From contig CAMIME010000006.1 of assembly GCA_946221035.1 (NCBI GenBank), positions 1 to 64,000 on the forward strand: 64,000 nt of DNA, read 5' to 3'. Positions 24,793-31,424 of the stretch are shown here, piece after piece. This DNA is from an uncultured Campylobacter sp. (lineage in GTDB: Bacteria > Actinomycetota > Actinomycetes > Mycobacteriales > Mycobacteriaceae). Under the pieces are notes generated by a model. That model was not told the DNA's origin, did no database searches, and saw nothing but the letters and a program-made list of their open reading frames with translations. Position numbers and translations under genes: made by a program. Positions within the stretch are counted from its first letter, which is position 1, and each line of letters begins with the position of its first letter.

Positions 24793-25595
24793 TCGAGTTT
24801 TGCAACATAAGCAAGCGGTACCCGGGCACCGACGCCCCGGCCGTCGCCGACTTTTCGTACCGGGTAGATGAAGGCAGCGCTACCGTCTTCGTCGGCCCCT
24901 CCGGCTGCGGGAAGACGACGCTGCTTCGCATGGTGAACCGGATGGTGGAGCCAACTTCCGGCGAGGTAATGGTGCGGGGCCGCAACGTTGCCGACGAGGA
25001 CCCGGTGAAGCTGCGCCGTTCCATCGGCTACGTGATGCAACATTCGGGCCTGATGCCGCACCGGACGGCCGTCGATAATGTGGCGGACATCGCGCGGCTG
25101 GCAGGAGCGAGCAAAGCTGAGGCGCGCGAGCGCGCGATGGAGATGTTGGAGCTGGTCAACCTCGATCCCTCGCTGGCGAAGCGCTACCCCGCCGAGCTGT
25201 CCGGCGGCCAGGCGCAGCGCGTCGGCGTGGCGCGCGGCCTGGTCAACCGCCCCGACATCTTGATGATGGACGAGCCCTTCGGCGCCGTCGACCCCGTGGT
25301 GCGCCGCAAACTGCAGGAGGAAGTGCTGTCGCTGCGCGAGCGCCTGGGCACCACGGTGCTCATGGTCACCCACGACATTGACGAGGCCTTCATTATCGGC
25401 GACCAGGTCGTCGTCCTCGGGCCGCAGGCACGCATCGAGCAGGCCGCGACACCTGCGCAGATCGTCTCCCACCCAGCCAGCGAGACGGTGCGCGACTTCA
25501 CAGGCGCGGCCTCGCGTGAGCTCACCGTCGCCGAGCGCGACGGGAGCCGACTGCTTATCGACGCCTCCGGCACCGTCAAGGGCGTCCTCAAATGA
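24789..25595 (+). CDS. Quaternary amine/osmoprotectant ABC importer ATPase (OpuCA/ProV-like)
   Basis: This 268-residue ATPase has Walker A GPSGCGKTTLL, Q-loop YVMQHSG, signature LSGGQAQRVGVARG, Walker B ILMMDEPFGAVD and H-loop VTHDIDEAF. It lacks the C-terminal CBS pair of OpuCA; the family is inferred from the following permeases and betaine-type binding protein. GTG start overlaps the SGNH gene stop; the TGA overlaps the next ATG, so translation is coupled along the operon. Confidence 0.88.
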   Translation: MIEFCNISKRYPGTDAPAVADFSYRVDEGSATVFVGPSGCGKTTLLRMVNRMVEPTSGEVMVRGRNVADEDPVKLRRSIGYVMQHSGLMPHRTAVDNVADIARLAGASKAEARERAMEMLELVNLDPSLAKRYPAELSGGQAQRVGVARGLVNRPDILMMDEPFGAVDPVVRRKLQEEVLSLRERLGTTVLMVTHDIDEAFIIGDQVVVLGPQARIEQAATPAQIVSHPASETVRDFTGAASRELTVAERDGSRLLIDASGTVKGVLK

Positions 25596-26239
25596 ACTGG
25601 GGTTGGTTGAGCGCCAACAGCGGGCGCATCGGGTCGCTGGCCCTGGACCATCTGGCGATTTCCGCCCCGGCGATCCTGCTCGCATTTGTCGTCGCCGTGC
25701 CGCTGGGGTGGCTGGCGCACAAGTCCGGTCCCGCCCGCGAGGTGCTGGTAGTGCTCACCAGCCTGATCTACGTCATCCCGTCGCTCGCCATGTTCATCCT
25801 CATGCCGCTGGTACTGGGCACCTCGATCCTCTCCCCGCTCAACGTCGTTGCGGCCATGACGCTCTACGGCATCGCGCTCATGGTCCGTTCCGCCGCCGAC
25901 GCTTTCGACGCCGTGCCCAACGACGTGCGCCAATCCGCCACCGCCGCGGGGTACGCCCCGGCCCGGCGCGTGCTCGCGGTCGAGCTGCCGCTCGCCACGC
26001 CCGGGCTCATCTCGGGGATGCGCGTGGTGGCGGCATCCACGATCAGCCTGGTCTCCGTCGGTGCGCTGATCGGCGTGCAGTCGCTGGGCACGCTGTTCAC
26101 GGAAGGGTTCCAGCGCTCCTTTCCCACCGAGATCCTCGCCGGCCTTATCGGCACCGTGCTGCTCGCCGTGGTGGTGGATCTCCTCATCGTCGCGCTCGGA
26201 CGTGCGGCCACGCCGTGGACACGGGCAGGGGGCCAATAA
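25592..26239 (+). CDS. Osmoprotectant ABC permease (OpuCB/ProW-like)
   Basis: This 215-residue permease has five to six membrane helices and the BPD permease EAA-type loop (DVRQSATAAGYAPARRVLAVELPLATP). Its ATG overlaps the ATPase stop codon as ATGA. It pairs with the next gene to form a heterodimeric channel. Confidence 0.86.
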   Translation: MNWGWLSANSGRIGSLALDHLAISAPAILLAFVVAVPLGWLAHKSGPAREVLVVLTSLIYVIPSLAMFILMPLVLGTSILSPLNVVAAMTLYGIALMVRSAADAFDAVPNDVRQSATAAGYAPARRVLAVELPLATPGLISGMRVVAASTISLVSVGALIGVQSLGTLFTEGFQRSFPTEILAGLIGTVLLAVVVDLLIVALGRAATPWTRAGGQ

Positions 26240-26917
26240 ATGCGGTATCTGCTTGAGGCGTTTGACTACCTGCTCGATCCCGCCAACTGGAACGGGCCCT
26301 CCGGTCTCGCCGCGCGCGCAGCGGAACACCTCGGCTACACCGCGCTCGCGGTCGCGGTGACGGCGCTCATTGCCGTCCCCATCGGCGTGTGGGTAGGTCA
26401 CACCCGCCGCGGGGCCTCCGCCGTCTTGAGCGTGGCGGGCGCCCTGCGCGCGCTTCCGGCGCTCGGCATGATCACGTTCCTCGCCGTGGCACTGCCCATG
26501 GGCGTGCGCGTGCCCCTCGTTCCGGCCACCATCGCGCTTGTCTTGCTTGCGGCGGCGCCCCTGGTGACCGGCATTGTGGCGGGCTTCGAGTCCGTCGACC
26601 CCGAGGTCATCCATTCCGCACGCGCCGCCGGCTACTCCGAGCGGCAGATCCTCACCCGCGTGGAACTCCCGCTCGGCGCCCCGGTCATGGTCGGAGGTTT
26701 GCGCTCCTGCGTGGTCCAAGTGCTGGCCACGGCCACCGTGGTTGCGTACATCGGGCTCGGCGGCCTCGGGCGGCTGCTTATCGACGGCCTCGCGGTCCAA
26801 GACTATCCCCGCATGGTCGCCGGAGCCCTCGCCGTGACCGCCCTGGCGCTGGTCGTGGACCTGTGCCTCGCCGCCCTGCAGCGCTGGGCCCGGCCGAAAG
26901 TGCGCTCCACGGGCTAA
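26240..26917 (+). CDS. Osmoprotectant ABC permease (OpuCD-like)
   Basis: This 225-residue second permease has the coupling loop PEVIHSARAAGYSERQILTRVE and PLGAPVMVGG, then helices ending in ALQRW. It starts directly after the TAA of the preceding permease. Gene order ATPase, permease, permease, binding protein is the standard OpuC layout. Confidence 0.86.
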   Translation: MRYLLEAFDYLLDPANWNGPSGLAARAAEHLGYTALAVAVTALIAVPIGVWVGHTRRGASAVLSVAGALRALPALGMITFLAVALPMGVRVPLVPATIALVLLAAAPLVTGIVAGFESVDPEVIHSARAAGYSERQILTRVELPLGAPVMVGGLRSCVVQVLATATVVAYIGLGGLGRLLIDGLAVQDYPRMVAGALAVTALALVVDLCLAALQRWARPKVRSTG

Positions 26918-26928
26918 CATAGGCGTGC

Positions 26929-27858
26929 ATGCATACGAAACCCCTCGCGGCCGGGTTGGTCGCACTTGCCACACTCACCCTCGTCTCGTGCTCCAACGAT
27001 GACCCGCTCGACTCCAGCAGCACAGGTTCTGAGGCAGCCGCGCAAACGGTGGTGATCGGCACCGCGAACTTCCCCGAGTCCGAGATCATCGGCCAAATCT
27101 GGGCCGAGGCACTGCGCGAGGAAGGCTTCGAGGTCAAGGTGAAATCCGGCATCGGGTCGCGCGAGGTGTACCTCTCCGCACTTCAGGACGGCTCGATCGC
27201 CATCGTGCCGGAGTACTCCGGCAACCTCACCCAGTTCTTCGGTGAGCTGCCGGAAGGCGCGGACGAAAAGCAGGTCCGCGACACGCTTGCCAACGTGCTG
27301 CCCGCGGATTTGGCCGCCGGCGAGTTCAGCCCAGCCGAATCCAAGGACGCCTACCGCGTCACCCGCGCCACCGCCAACGAGTACGGCCTGATCACCATCG
27401 GCGACCTGGACAAGCTCAAGATGATCACCGTCGCAGCCCCGCCCGAGTTCGCGGAACGCCCCTACGGCCCGAAAGGTCTTACCAGCGCCTACGGTATCGA
27501 CGCCGCCAAGATCTCCGTCAACCCGATCTCCGACGGCGGCGGCCCGCTCACTGTTGCTGCGTTGACCCAGGGCAAGGCGGACGCCGCCAACATCTTCACT
27601 ACCTCTCCTGCCCTGCTGGACGACGGCACCCCCGCGGACCTGGTGATCCTGGACGACCCCAAGCACCTCATCCCGCCCCAGAACGTGCTTCCCGTCTACC
27701 GGGCAGGCGAGCTTCCCGACGGCGCCATCGACGTGATCAACCGCATCGACGCGAAATTGACCACGGAGGATCTGGTGGCGATGAACATGCGCAATATGGG
27801 TGAAGAGCGCGCGGAGCCGAAAACCATTGCCAAGGACTACGTCGAGGGGCTGAAGTAA
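26929..27858 (+). CDS. Glycine betaine/choline-type substrate-binding lipoprotein (OpuCC-like)
   Basis: This 309-residue lipoprotein (signal ending TLTLVSCSNDD, Cys at about 23) carries the OpuAC fold: TANFPESEIIGQIWAEAL, VKSGIGSREVYLSALQDGSI and VPEYSGNLTQFF. It should deliver betaine, choline, carnitine or ectoine-type solutes; the sequence does not say which. TAACAT lies 8 nt before the ATG, so it may also be made from its own leaderless transcript, which would supply excess binding protein. Confidence 0.88.
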   Translation: MHTKPLAAGLVALATLTLVSCSNDDPLDSSSTGSEAAAQTVVIGTANFPESEIIGQIWAEALREEGFEVKVKSGIGSREVYLSALQDGSIAIVPEYSGNLTQFFGELPEGADEKQVRDTLANVLPADLAAGEFSPAESKDAYRVTRATANEYGLITIGDLDKLKMITVAAPPEFAERPYGPKGLTSAYGIDAAKISVNPISDGGGPLTVAALTQGKADAANIFTTSPALLDDGTPADLVILDDPKHLIPPQNVLPVYRAGELPDGAIDVINRIDAKLTTEDLVAMNMRNMGEERAEPKTIAKDYVEGLK

Positions 27859-27859
27859 C

Positions 27860-28228
27860 GTGACGCCTCTGCAGAAATTCCTCATCCCCCTTTTCGGCGG
27901 TGCGGGAGCCCTCCACTTCCTTAAACCGGAGCCGTTCGATTCAATCGTCCCGCCGCAGCTTCCCGGCCGCGCCCGCACCTACACCGAGGTGTCGGGGGTT
28001 GCGGAGCTCGCCGCCGCGACACTGATCGCGGTGCCCAAGACCCGCAAGCTCGGGGGCCTGTTTTCCGCCGCGCTACTGCTCGGCGTGTGGCCCGCAAACT
28101 TTTACATGGCCTGGCAGTGGCGCGAAAAGTCCTGGCCGCTGCGCCTCGGCGCCATTGCGCGGCTGCCACTCCAAGTGCCGATGATCAAGGCCGCGCTCGG
28201 GCTGCGAAAAGCGTCCGCGCGTGGCTGA
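27860..28228 (+). CDS. DoxX-like membrane protein
   Basis: This 122-residue protein has four hydrophobic segments and the DoxX pattern GAGALHFLKPEPFDSIVP, then EVSGVAELAAATLI. Function is unknown; relatives are linked to redox or quinone-related membrane processes. The GTG starts right after the TAA of the binding protein gene, so it belongs to the same transcript. Confidence 0.75.
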   Translation: MTPLQKFLIPLFGGAGALHFLKPEPFDSIVPPQLPGRARTYTEVSGVAELAAATLIAVPKTRKLGGLFSAALLLGVWPANFYMAWQWREKSWPLRLGAIARLPLQVPMIKAALGLRKASARG

Positions 28229-28484
28229 GGGGCCGGATCTCCGGCGCGCGATCGTCGATAAGCTTGCTGCTCGCGCGGAAACCTCATCGATTTGTCCGTC
28301 CGAAGTCGCCCGCGATCTGGGCGGCGACGATTGGCGCGCCCTGATGGAGCCGGTGCGCCAGGCCGCGGGTGAGCTGGTGGATCGCGGTGTCGTCGTCATC
28401 ACGCAGGGCGATCAGACGGTGGACTTGGCGACGGTCAAGGGGCCGATCAGGATTCGGCGCGGGCCGCAGTGGGATGAGTTTTAG
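28221..28484 (+). CDS. DUF3253 family protein
   Basis: This 87-residue cytoplasmic protein has a winged-helix-like pattern (ICPSEVARDLGGDDWRALME, VRQAAGELVDRGVVVITQGD, GPIRIRRG), typical of DUF3253. The function is unknown. It overlaps the DoxX gene by 8 nt and the convergent bPH2 gene by 38 nt. Confidence 0.8.
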   Translation: MAEGPDLRRAIVDKLAARAETSSICPSEVARDLGGDDWRALMEPVRQAAGELVDRGVVVITQGDQTVDLATVKGPIRIRRGPQWDEF

Positions 28485-29907
28485 CAATCTGCCACTCGAG
28501 CTCATGCTTGACGACGGCTAGCTTTGTCACGCATCGCAGCACCTTCGCACTGTTAGCCTGGTAGCGCACGGTGAGCAACGCACGTTTGCCCAGGGAGGCG
28601 GCATCGACCCCAAACGCCTCGCTCCTACGCGAGACGTGGACCCGTCGGCTGACTGCGCCCGATGCGATCACAAAGAGGTCCGGGTCGGCGGTGGGGACGA
28701 CCGTGGCGGCGCTCCATCGGGCAAGCATCGTTGCGACCGCGGCTGCAAGGGTTGCCGCCGCGGCGATTACGAGCGCGCCTCGGCCATACGCGGCGCGAAA
28801 AGCGGGAAACAACACCAGAGGTGCGCACCACAGCGCGGCGAGCGCGATTGTCCGCGCACCTGCACCTTTCGTGGAAGGGGGCCGGAGTTGGCGGGTGATG
28901 CCAGTGAGTTCCGCCGTTGTGAGCGGGAATCCACCGGCACGTAGCACCGCGTTGAGGTCACGCGCGGGCAGCCGCGGGCACAACACCGGGGGCGTGCCAA
29001 GCTCGGATGACGCCGGGCCGAACACCGCGACCCGAAGCTCGCCCCGGCGGCGAAGGGTGAGCGGTTGGCGCACGGTGACCACGTGGACGTCTCCCCGGCG
29101 CAGCGTGAGGCGGCGGGTGTTGAAGTCGCCGGTGGTGACCGCGACGGACCCGGCGCCGACCTCCACCGTCCAGCCGAGGTAGGCGTACATGCGGCGAGCC
29201 ACAGCAACCGCGAACGCGAGCAGCAGCGTCACCGCACCCGCACACAGCCAGCCAACCCAGCCGTGACCGCCGGGCCGAATCTGCAGGCCCAGCGCTTCGG
29301 CCGCGGTTTGGTAGAGCCCCAAGATGTAGGGCACCGCGATAAGCATGCCCGTGCTGGCGAGGGTCATCCGCACGCAGTCCCACGGGCCAACGGTAGCGCG
29401 GACGGTCTGCTCTGGCTGGGGCGCAGCGCTCGGTGCGGGCGGCGCGGGTGGTTCTGGCACGGGTGCCGCCGGAGCGAACGAGACCGCCGCGTCCGCGTCG
29501 CCGAGGAGCACGCCAGGTACACGGATGATGCCGTCCTCGCCAGACCCAGCCGGCACCGCGGTGAGGGTGACCGTGCCAAACAGTGCGCTGGCCGGCGTGC
29601 GCACGATGTGCAGGGACGCGACCTCGCCCCACCGCAGCTCGCGCCGCGTTCGCTCAAACAGACCCGAGGTGTAGGTGATGCCCGCCTCCGAGACCTGAAG
29701 GCGCTGAGTGAACAGCCGATCGAGCGAGCCGATCACCCAGGTCACAACTGACCCAACCAGGGCGAGGATAAGGAGCCTGCCCTTCCAATCGTCGAGCATC
29801 GAGCCGCCCAGCAGCAGCGCCCCCATCGCGATGGCGTTCGACCGGACCTTATCCCACAGGTCCAGGAGGATCGAGCGCGGCGCCGGCCCAACCGTCACGA
29901 ATTCCAC
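28447..29907 (-). CDS. Large bPH2-domain membrane protein (YdbT-like)
   Basis: This 486-residue protein contains two to three bacterial PH (bPH2/YdbT) domains separated by paired membrane helices. The first is the segment with VSEAGITYTSGLFERTRRELRW, the second is GAGSVAVTTGDFNTRRLTLRRGDVH, and a third runs to the end. Length and layout match Bacillus YdbT (about 490 aa). YdbS-YdbT pairs give resistance to antimicrobial peptides, and bPH2 proteins occur in leaderless bacteriocin clusters. Its GTG follows the small bPH2 gene stop without a gap. Function as immunity is inferred. Confidence 0.8.
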   Translation of the reverse strand: MEFVTVGPAPRSILLDLWDKVRSNAIAMGALLLGGSMLDDWKGRLLILALVGSVVTWVIGSLDRLFTQRLQVSEAGITYTSGLFERTRRELRWGEVASLHIVRTPASALFGTVTLTAVPAGSGEDGIIRVPGVLLGDADAAVSFAPAAPVPEPPAPPAPSAAPQPEQTVRATVGPWDCVRMTLASTGMLIAVPYILGLYQTAAEALGLQIRPGGHGWVGWLCAGAVTLLLAFAVAVARRMYAYLGWTVEVGAGSVAVTTGDFNTRRLTLRRGDVHVVTVRQPLTLRRRGELRVAVFGPASSELGTPPVLCPRLPARDLNAVLRAGGFPLTTAELTGITRQLRPPSTKGAGARTIALAALWCAPLVLFPAFRAAYGRGALVIAAAATLAAAVATMLARWSAATVVPTADPDLFVIASGAVSRRVHVSRRSEAFGVDAASLGKRALLTVRYQANSAKVLRCVTKLAVVKHELEWQIAKTHPTAARAES

Positions 29908-30378
29908 CTACGCCACCTCATCCCTCGCCCAGTTTGCGATGCGCTCAGCGTCCGCCGTATCAATCTTGGGTAGCTCAATGCGCGCCGCGGCGCTCACGAG
30001 GACCACCTGTGCCAGATCGAAGCGGCGGTCGATGGCGCCGCGCACCACTGACACCTCTGAGACAGACGACCTGGGGATGACGCGAGTAGACCGCACGAAC
30101 GCGCCCTTCGTCACCACCAGGCCACGTGCGCCGAGTTCGATGGAGGTGGACCTTTGGCGTCGAGAAGCAAGCACGAGGGCGTCGAACGCATCAAACAGTA
30201 CGACGCACGTACAAGCACCCACGAGCCACCAGTGCCGGAACGTGCCCGGCCACACAACGGCCAACGCGCTCCCGACCACGGCGGTGGCCAGGAGCGTGAC
30301 GGGCAGCGACGCCAACGCGCGGGTGATGTACCGCTCTGGGACGGTGATCACCTGTGCGTGACGCGGTCCAACTGTCAT
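29908..30378 (-). CDS. Small bPH2-domain membrane protein (YdbS-like)
   Basis: This 156-residue protein has two N-terminal membrane helices (about 22-65) and one bPH2 domain (STSIELGARGLVVTKGAFVR, then STRVIPRSSVSEVSV). It matches YdbS in length (about 159 aa). ATG 30378 overlaps the stop codon of the 86-residue membrane protein as ATGA, so it is translated with it. It probably works as a complex with the larger bPH2 protein. Confidence 0.82.
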   Translation of the reverse strand: MTVGPRHAQVITVPERYITRALASLPVTLLATAVVGSALAVVWPGTFRHWWLVGACTCVVLFDAFDALVLASRRQRSTSIELGARGLVVTKGAFVRSTRVIPRSSVSEVSVVRGAIDRRFDLAQVVLVSAAARIELPKIDTADAERIANWARDEVA

Positions 30379-30635
30379 GCTGGCTGGGCTACTTCCTCCT
30401 CGAACGTGCCGTTAACCCGTGGACCGATACCTACAAGCGCGACGAACGTAACCAGCGCGCCAAAGTAGTCAATGGCACTGAAGTTCTTCGCGTTCCACAG
30501 GTACACCACGAACCCGAGGTAAACGATGGGCAAGAGTGCTTGGAACGGGGTTGGGAGGAACTTGGCGATGAGCGCCTGCGCAGCAACGACAACGGCCACA
30601 ACTGCGGCAGCGATAAGAATCGAGGAGAAGTGCAT
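30375..30635 (-). CDS. 86-residue three-span membrane protein in the bacteriocin operon
   Basis: Three hydrophobic segments (about 4-25, 32-47 and 53-70) and an acidic C-terminus (FEEEVAQPA) make a small integral membrane protein. I do not recognise a named family. It lies between two bacteriocin-like peptide genes and two bPH2 genes, so an accessory role in export or self-protection is likely, by context only. GAAAGG is 8 nt before the ATG; the stop overlaps the next start. Confidence 0.7.
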   Translation of the reverse strand: MHFSSILIAAAVVAVVVAAQALIAKFLPTPFQALLPIVYLGFVVYLWNAKNFSAIDYFGALVTFVALVGIGPRVNGTFEEEVAQPA

Positions 30636-30671
30636 GTTTGCGCCTTTCTTGGGTGTCTTCTACGGAGCCTG

Positions 30672-30821
30672 CTACGTGGTCATCGCATCGATCTGGTCTG
30701 TGATCCAGATAAACGATGCGCCATTGTTAATCCATTCGAGGATGCGGCCGCTGTTGCTTTTCACGGTCTTGACAAACTTGGGGCCTTTGGACGCCGCCCA
30801 GCTGAGGATCTTGGCGTACAT
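30672..30821 (-). CDS. Aureocin A53-like leaderless bacteriocin peptide 2 (49 aa)
   Basis: The peptide starts MYAKILSWAASKGPKFV and continues with SGRILEWINNGASFIWITDQ. GRILEWINxGxxxxWI matches the core of aureocin A53 (GKVLEWLNVG) and lacticin Q (GKILDWLNAG), with a WI/WV motif further on. Six Lys/Arg and three acidic residues give about +3; three Trp. It has no leader, as expected for this family, in which the primary product is active with formylmethionine retained. AAGGA lies within the end of the upstream peptide gene. It is a paralogue of peptide 1 (about 40% identical by eye). Confidence 0.75.
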   Translation of the reverse strand: MYAKILSWAASKGPKFVKTVKSNSGRILEWINNGASFIWITDQIDAMTT

Positions 30822-30823
30822 AA

Positions 30824-30982
30824 TTATGCGTCCTTCAATGCATCGATCTGGCTGGTGATCCAGCTGAAGGACATGCCGTCATTGATCCACTGCCACACGC
30901 GGGAAGAGTTGTTCTTCACCCAACGGGCGGCGGAAGGACCACGCTGCGCGGCCCACGAAACGATACGGGAAAACATTGCCAT
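30824..30982 (-). CDS. Aureocin A53-like leaderless bacteriocin peptide 1 (52 aa)
   Basis: The peptide starts MAMFSRIVSWAAQRGPSAAR and continues with SSRVWQWINDGMSFSWITSQ and ends IDALKDA. It shares with peptide 2 the SWAAxxGP turn and the R-(I/V)-x-x-WIN-x-G-x-SF-x-WIT-x-Q-ID core. Five Trp in 52 residues and net charge about +3 fit membrane-active leaderless bacteriocins. AGGAG at 30989-30993 is 6 nt before ATG 30982. Peptide 2 starts 2 nt after its stop. No cysteines, no signal peptide, no double-Gly leader. The bacteriocin call is by motif and context, not by activity. Confidence 0.75.
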   Translation of the reverse strand: MAMFSRIVSWAAQRGPSAARWVKNNSSRVWQWINDGMSFSWITSQIDALKDA

Positions 30983-31018
30983 GATTTGCTCCTGGAGAGG
31001 ATGAGGTACGGGTTTCGG

Positions 31019-31036
31019 TGTCCGCGTTTCCGGACA
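31019..31036 (-). promoter_or_regulatory. 5' stem-loop of the bacteriocin operon leader
   Basis: TGTCCG and CGGACA form a perfect 6-bp stem with a 6-nt loop. It starts at about the predicted transcription start, so it would cap the 5' end of the mRNA, a common way to stabilise abundant transcripts. It is 36 nt upstream of the first start codon. Confidence 0.5.
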
Positions 31037-31042
31037 AACATG

Positions 31043-31071
31043 AACCTAAGCCTGTGCAATCCCGGTGGCAA
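31043..31071 (-). promoter_or_regulatory. Promoter of the bacteriocin operon
   Basis: On the minus strand TTGCCA (31066-31071) and TAGGTT (31043-31048) are separated by 17 nt, a near-ideal sigma-A promoter. The predicted start is near 31036, giving a 5' leader of about 54 nt with its own Shine-Dalgarno. It lies 90 nt behind the 3' end of tRNA-Leu, so the operon does not depend on the tRNA transcript. Confidence 0.65.
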
Positions 31072-31163
31072 TGGAAAAAGACCAGGTAGAGACCAACGTT
31101 CCCGGGATTGGCACGAAGGGCCAGACCCACCCCTCCTACGCGGAACTTTCTGTCCTCGACTTG

Positions 31164-31237
31164 TGCCCCCAGTCGGACTCGAACCGACACTTGGCGGATT
31201 TTAAGTCCGCTGCCTCTGCCAATTGGGCTATAGGGGC
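31164..31237 (-). tRNA. tRNA-Leu (anticodon TAA)
   Basis: The 74-nt cloverleaf has acceptor GCCCCTA/TGGGGGC plus discriminator A, D-arm GCC/GGC, anticodon stem GCGGA/TCCGC with loop CTTAAAA (anticodon TAA), and T-arm GTCGG-TTCGAGT-CCGAC. CCA is not encoded. The variable region is only 5 nt (CAAGT), unlike the long arm of most leucine tRNAs. TACACT at 31248-31253 is a likely -10 box. The bacteriocin operon starts behind its 3' end. Confidence 0.92.
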
Positions 31238-31424
31238 TCCGCAGGCAAGTGTAGTGTCGCCCCCGGCTCTCCCAGAAATCCGCTAGCGGAGCAACCGCCG
31301 CACGGGCAGCAGAAGCTTGCACTGCGAAGCGAGCTTCGACCTCTTAACCTAGCTGTGCGGGACATAAGTAATTCCTGAGCGCCCGCACATACATCTTGCT
31401 CCTACCATCACCTTGGGGTTTTCT
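31238..31424. other. Intergenic region between tRNA-Leu and the phytase-like gene
   Basis: No gene is seen in these 187 nt. They hold the tRNA promoter, a CGAAGC/GCTTCG hairpin near 31325-31338, and an inverted repeat GTGCGGG (31355-31361) / CCCGCAC (31382-31388) with a 20-nt spacer that surrounds an AT-rich stretch and could be a regulatory site for the downstream gene. Confidence 0.5.

Noticed and set aside
25184..26974. Long minus-strand open frame (596 codons) opposite the ABC importer genes
   Set aside because: It is the antisense of high-GC coding sequence: Gly/Arg/His/Asp-rich, with no domain, and the plus-strand genes have clear ABC motifs.
30526..30858. Plus-strand frame of 110 codons opposite the bacteriocin genes
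   Set aside because: No ribosome-binding site or family features; the minus-strand peptides show paralogy and good translation signals.
30636..31018. Porin H/A-like peptides of the corynebacterial outer membrane as an alternative for the two small proteins
   Set aside because: PorA/PorH are similarly small but acidic or neutral and lack the Trp-rich GRILEWIN core; the bPH2 neighbours also favour bacteriocins. Not fully excluded without a profile search.
30879..31322. Minus-strand frame of 147 codons running through tRNA-Leu into the peptide 1 gene
   Set aside because: It reads across a tRNA and uses a different frame from the conserved bacteriocin peptides; no ribosome-binding site.
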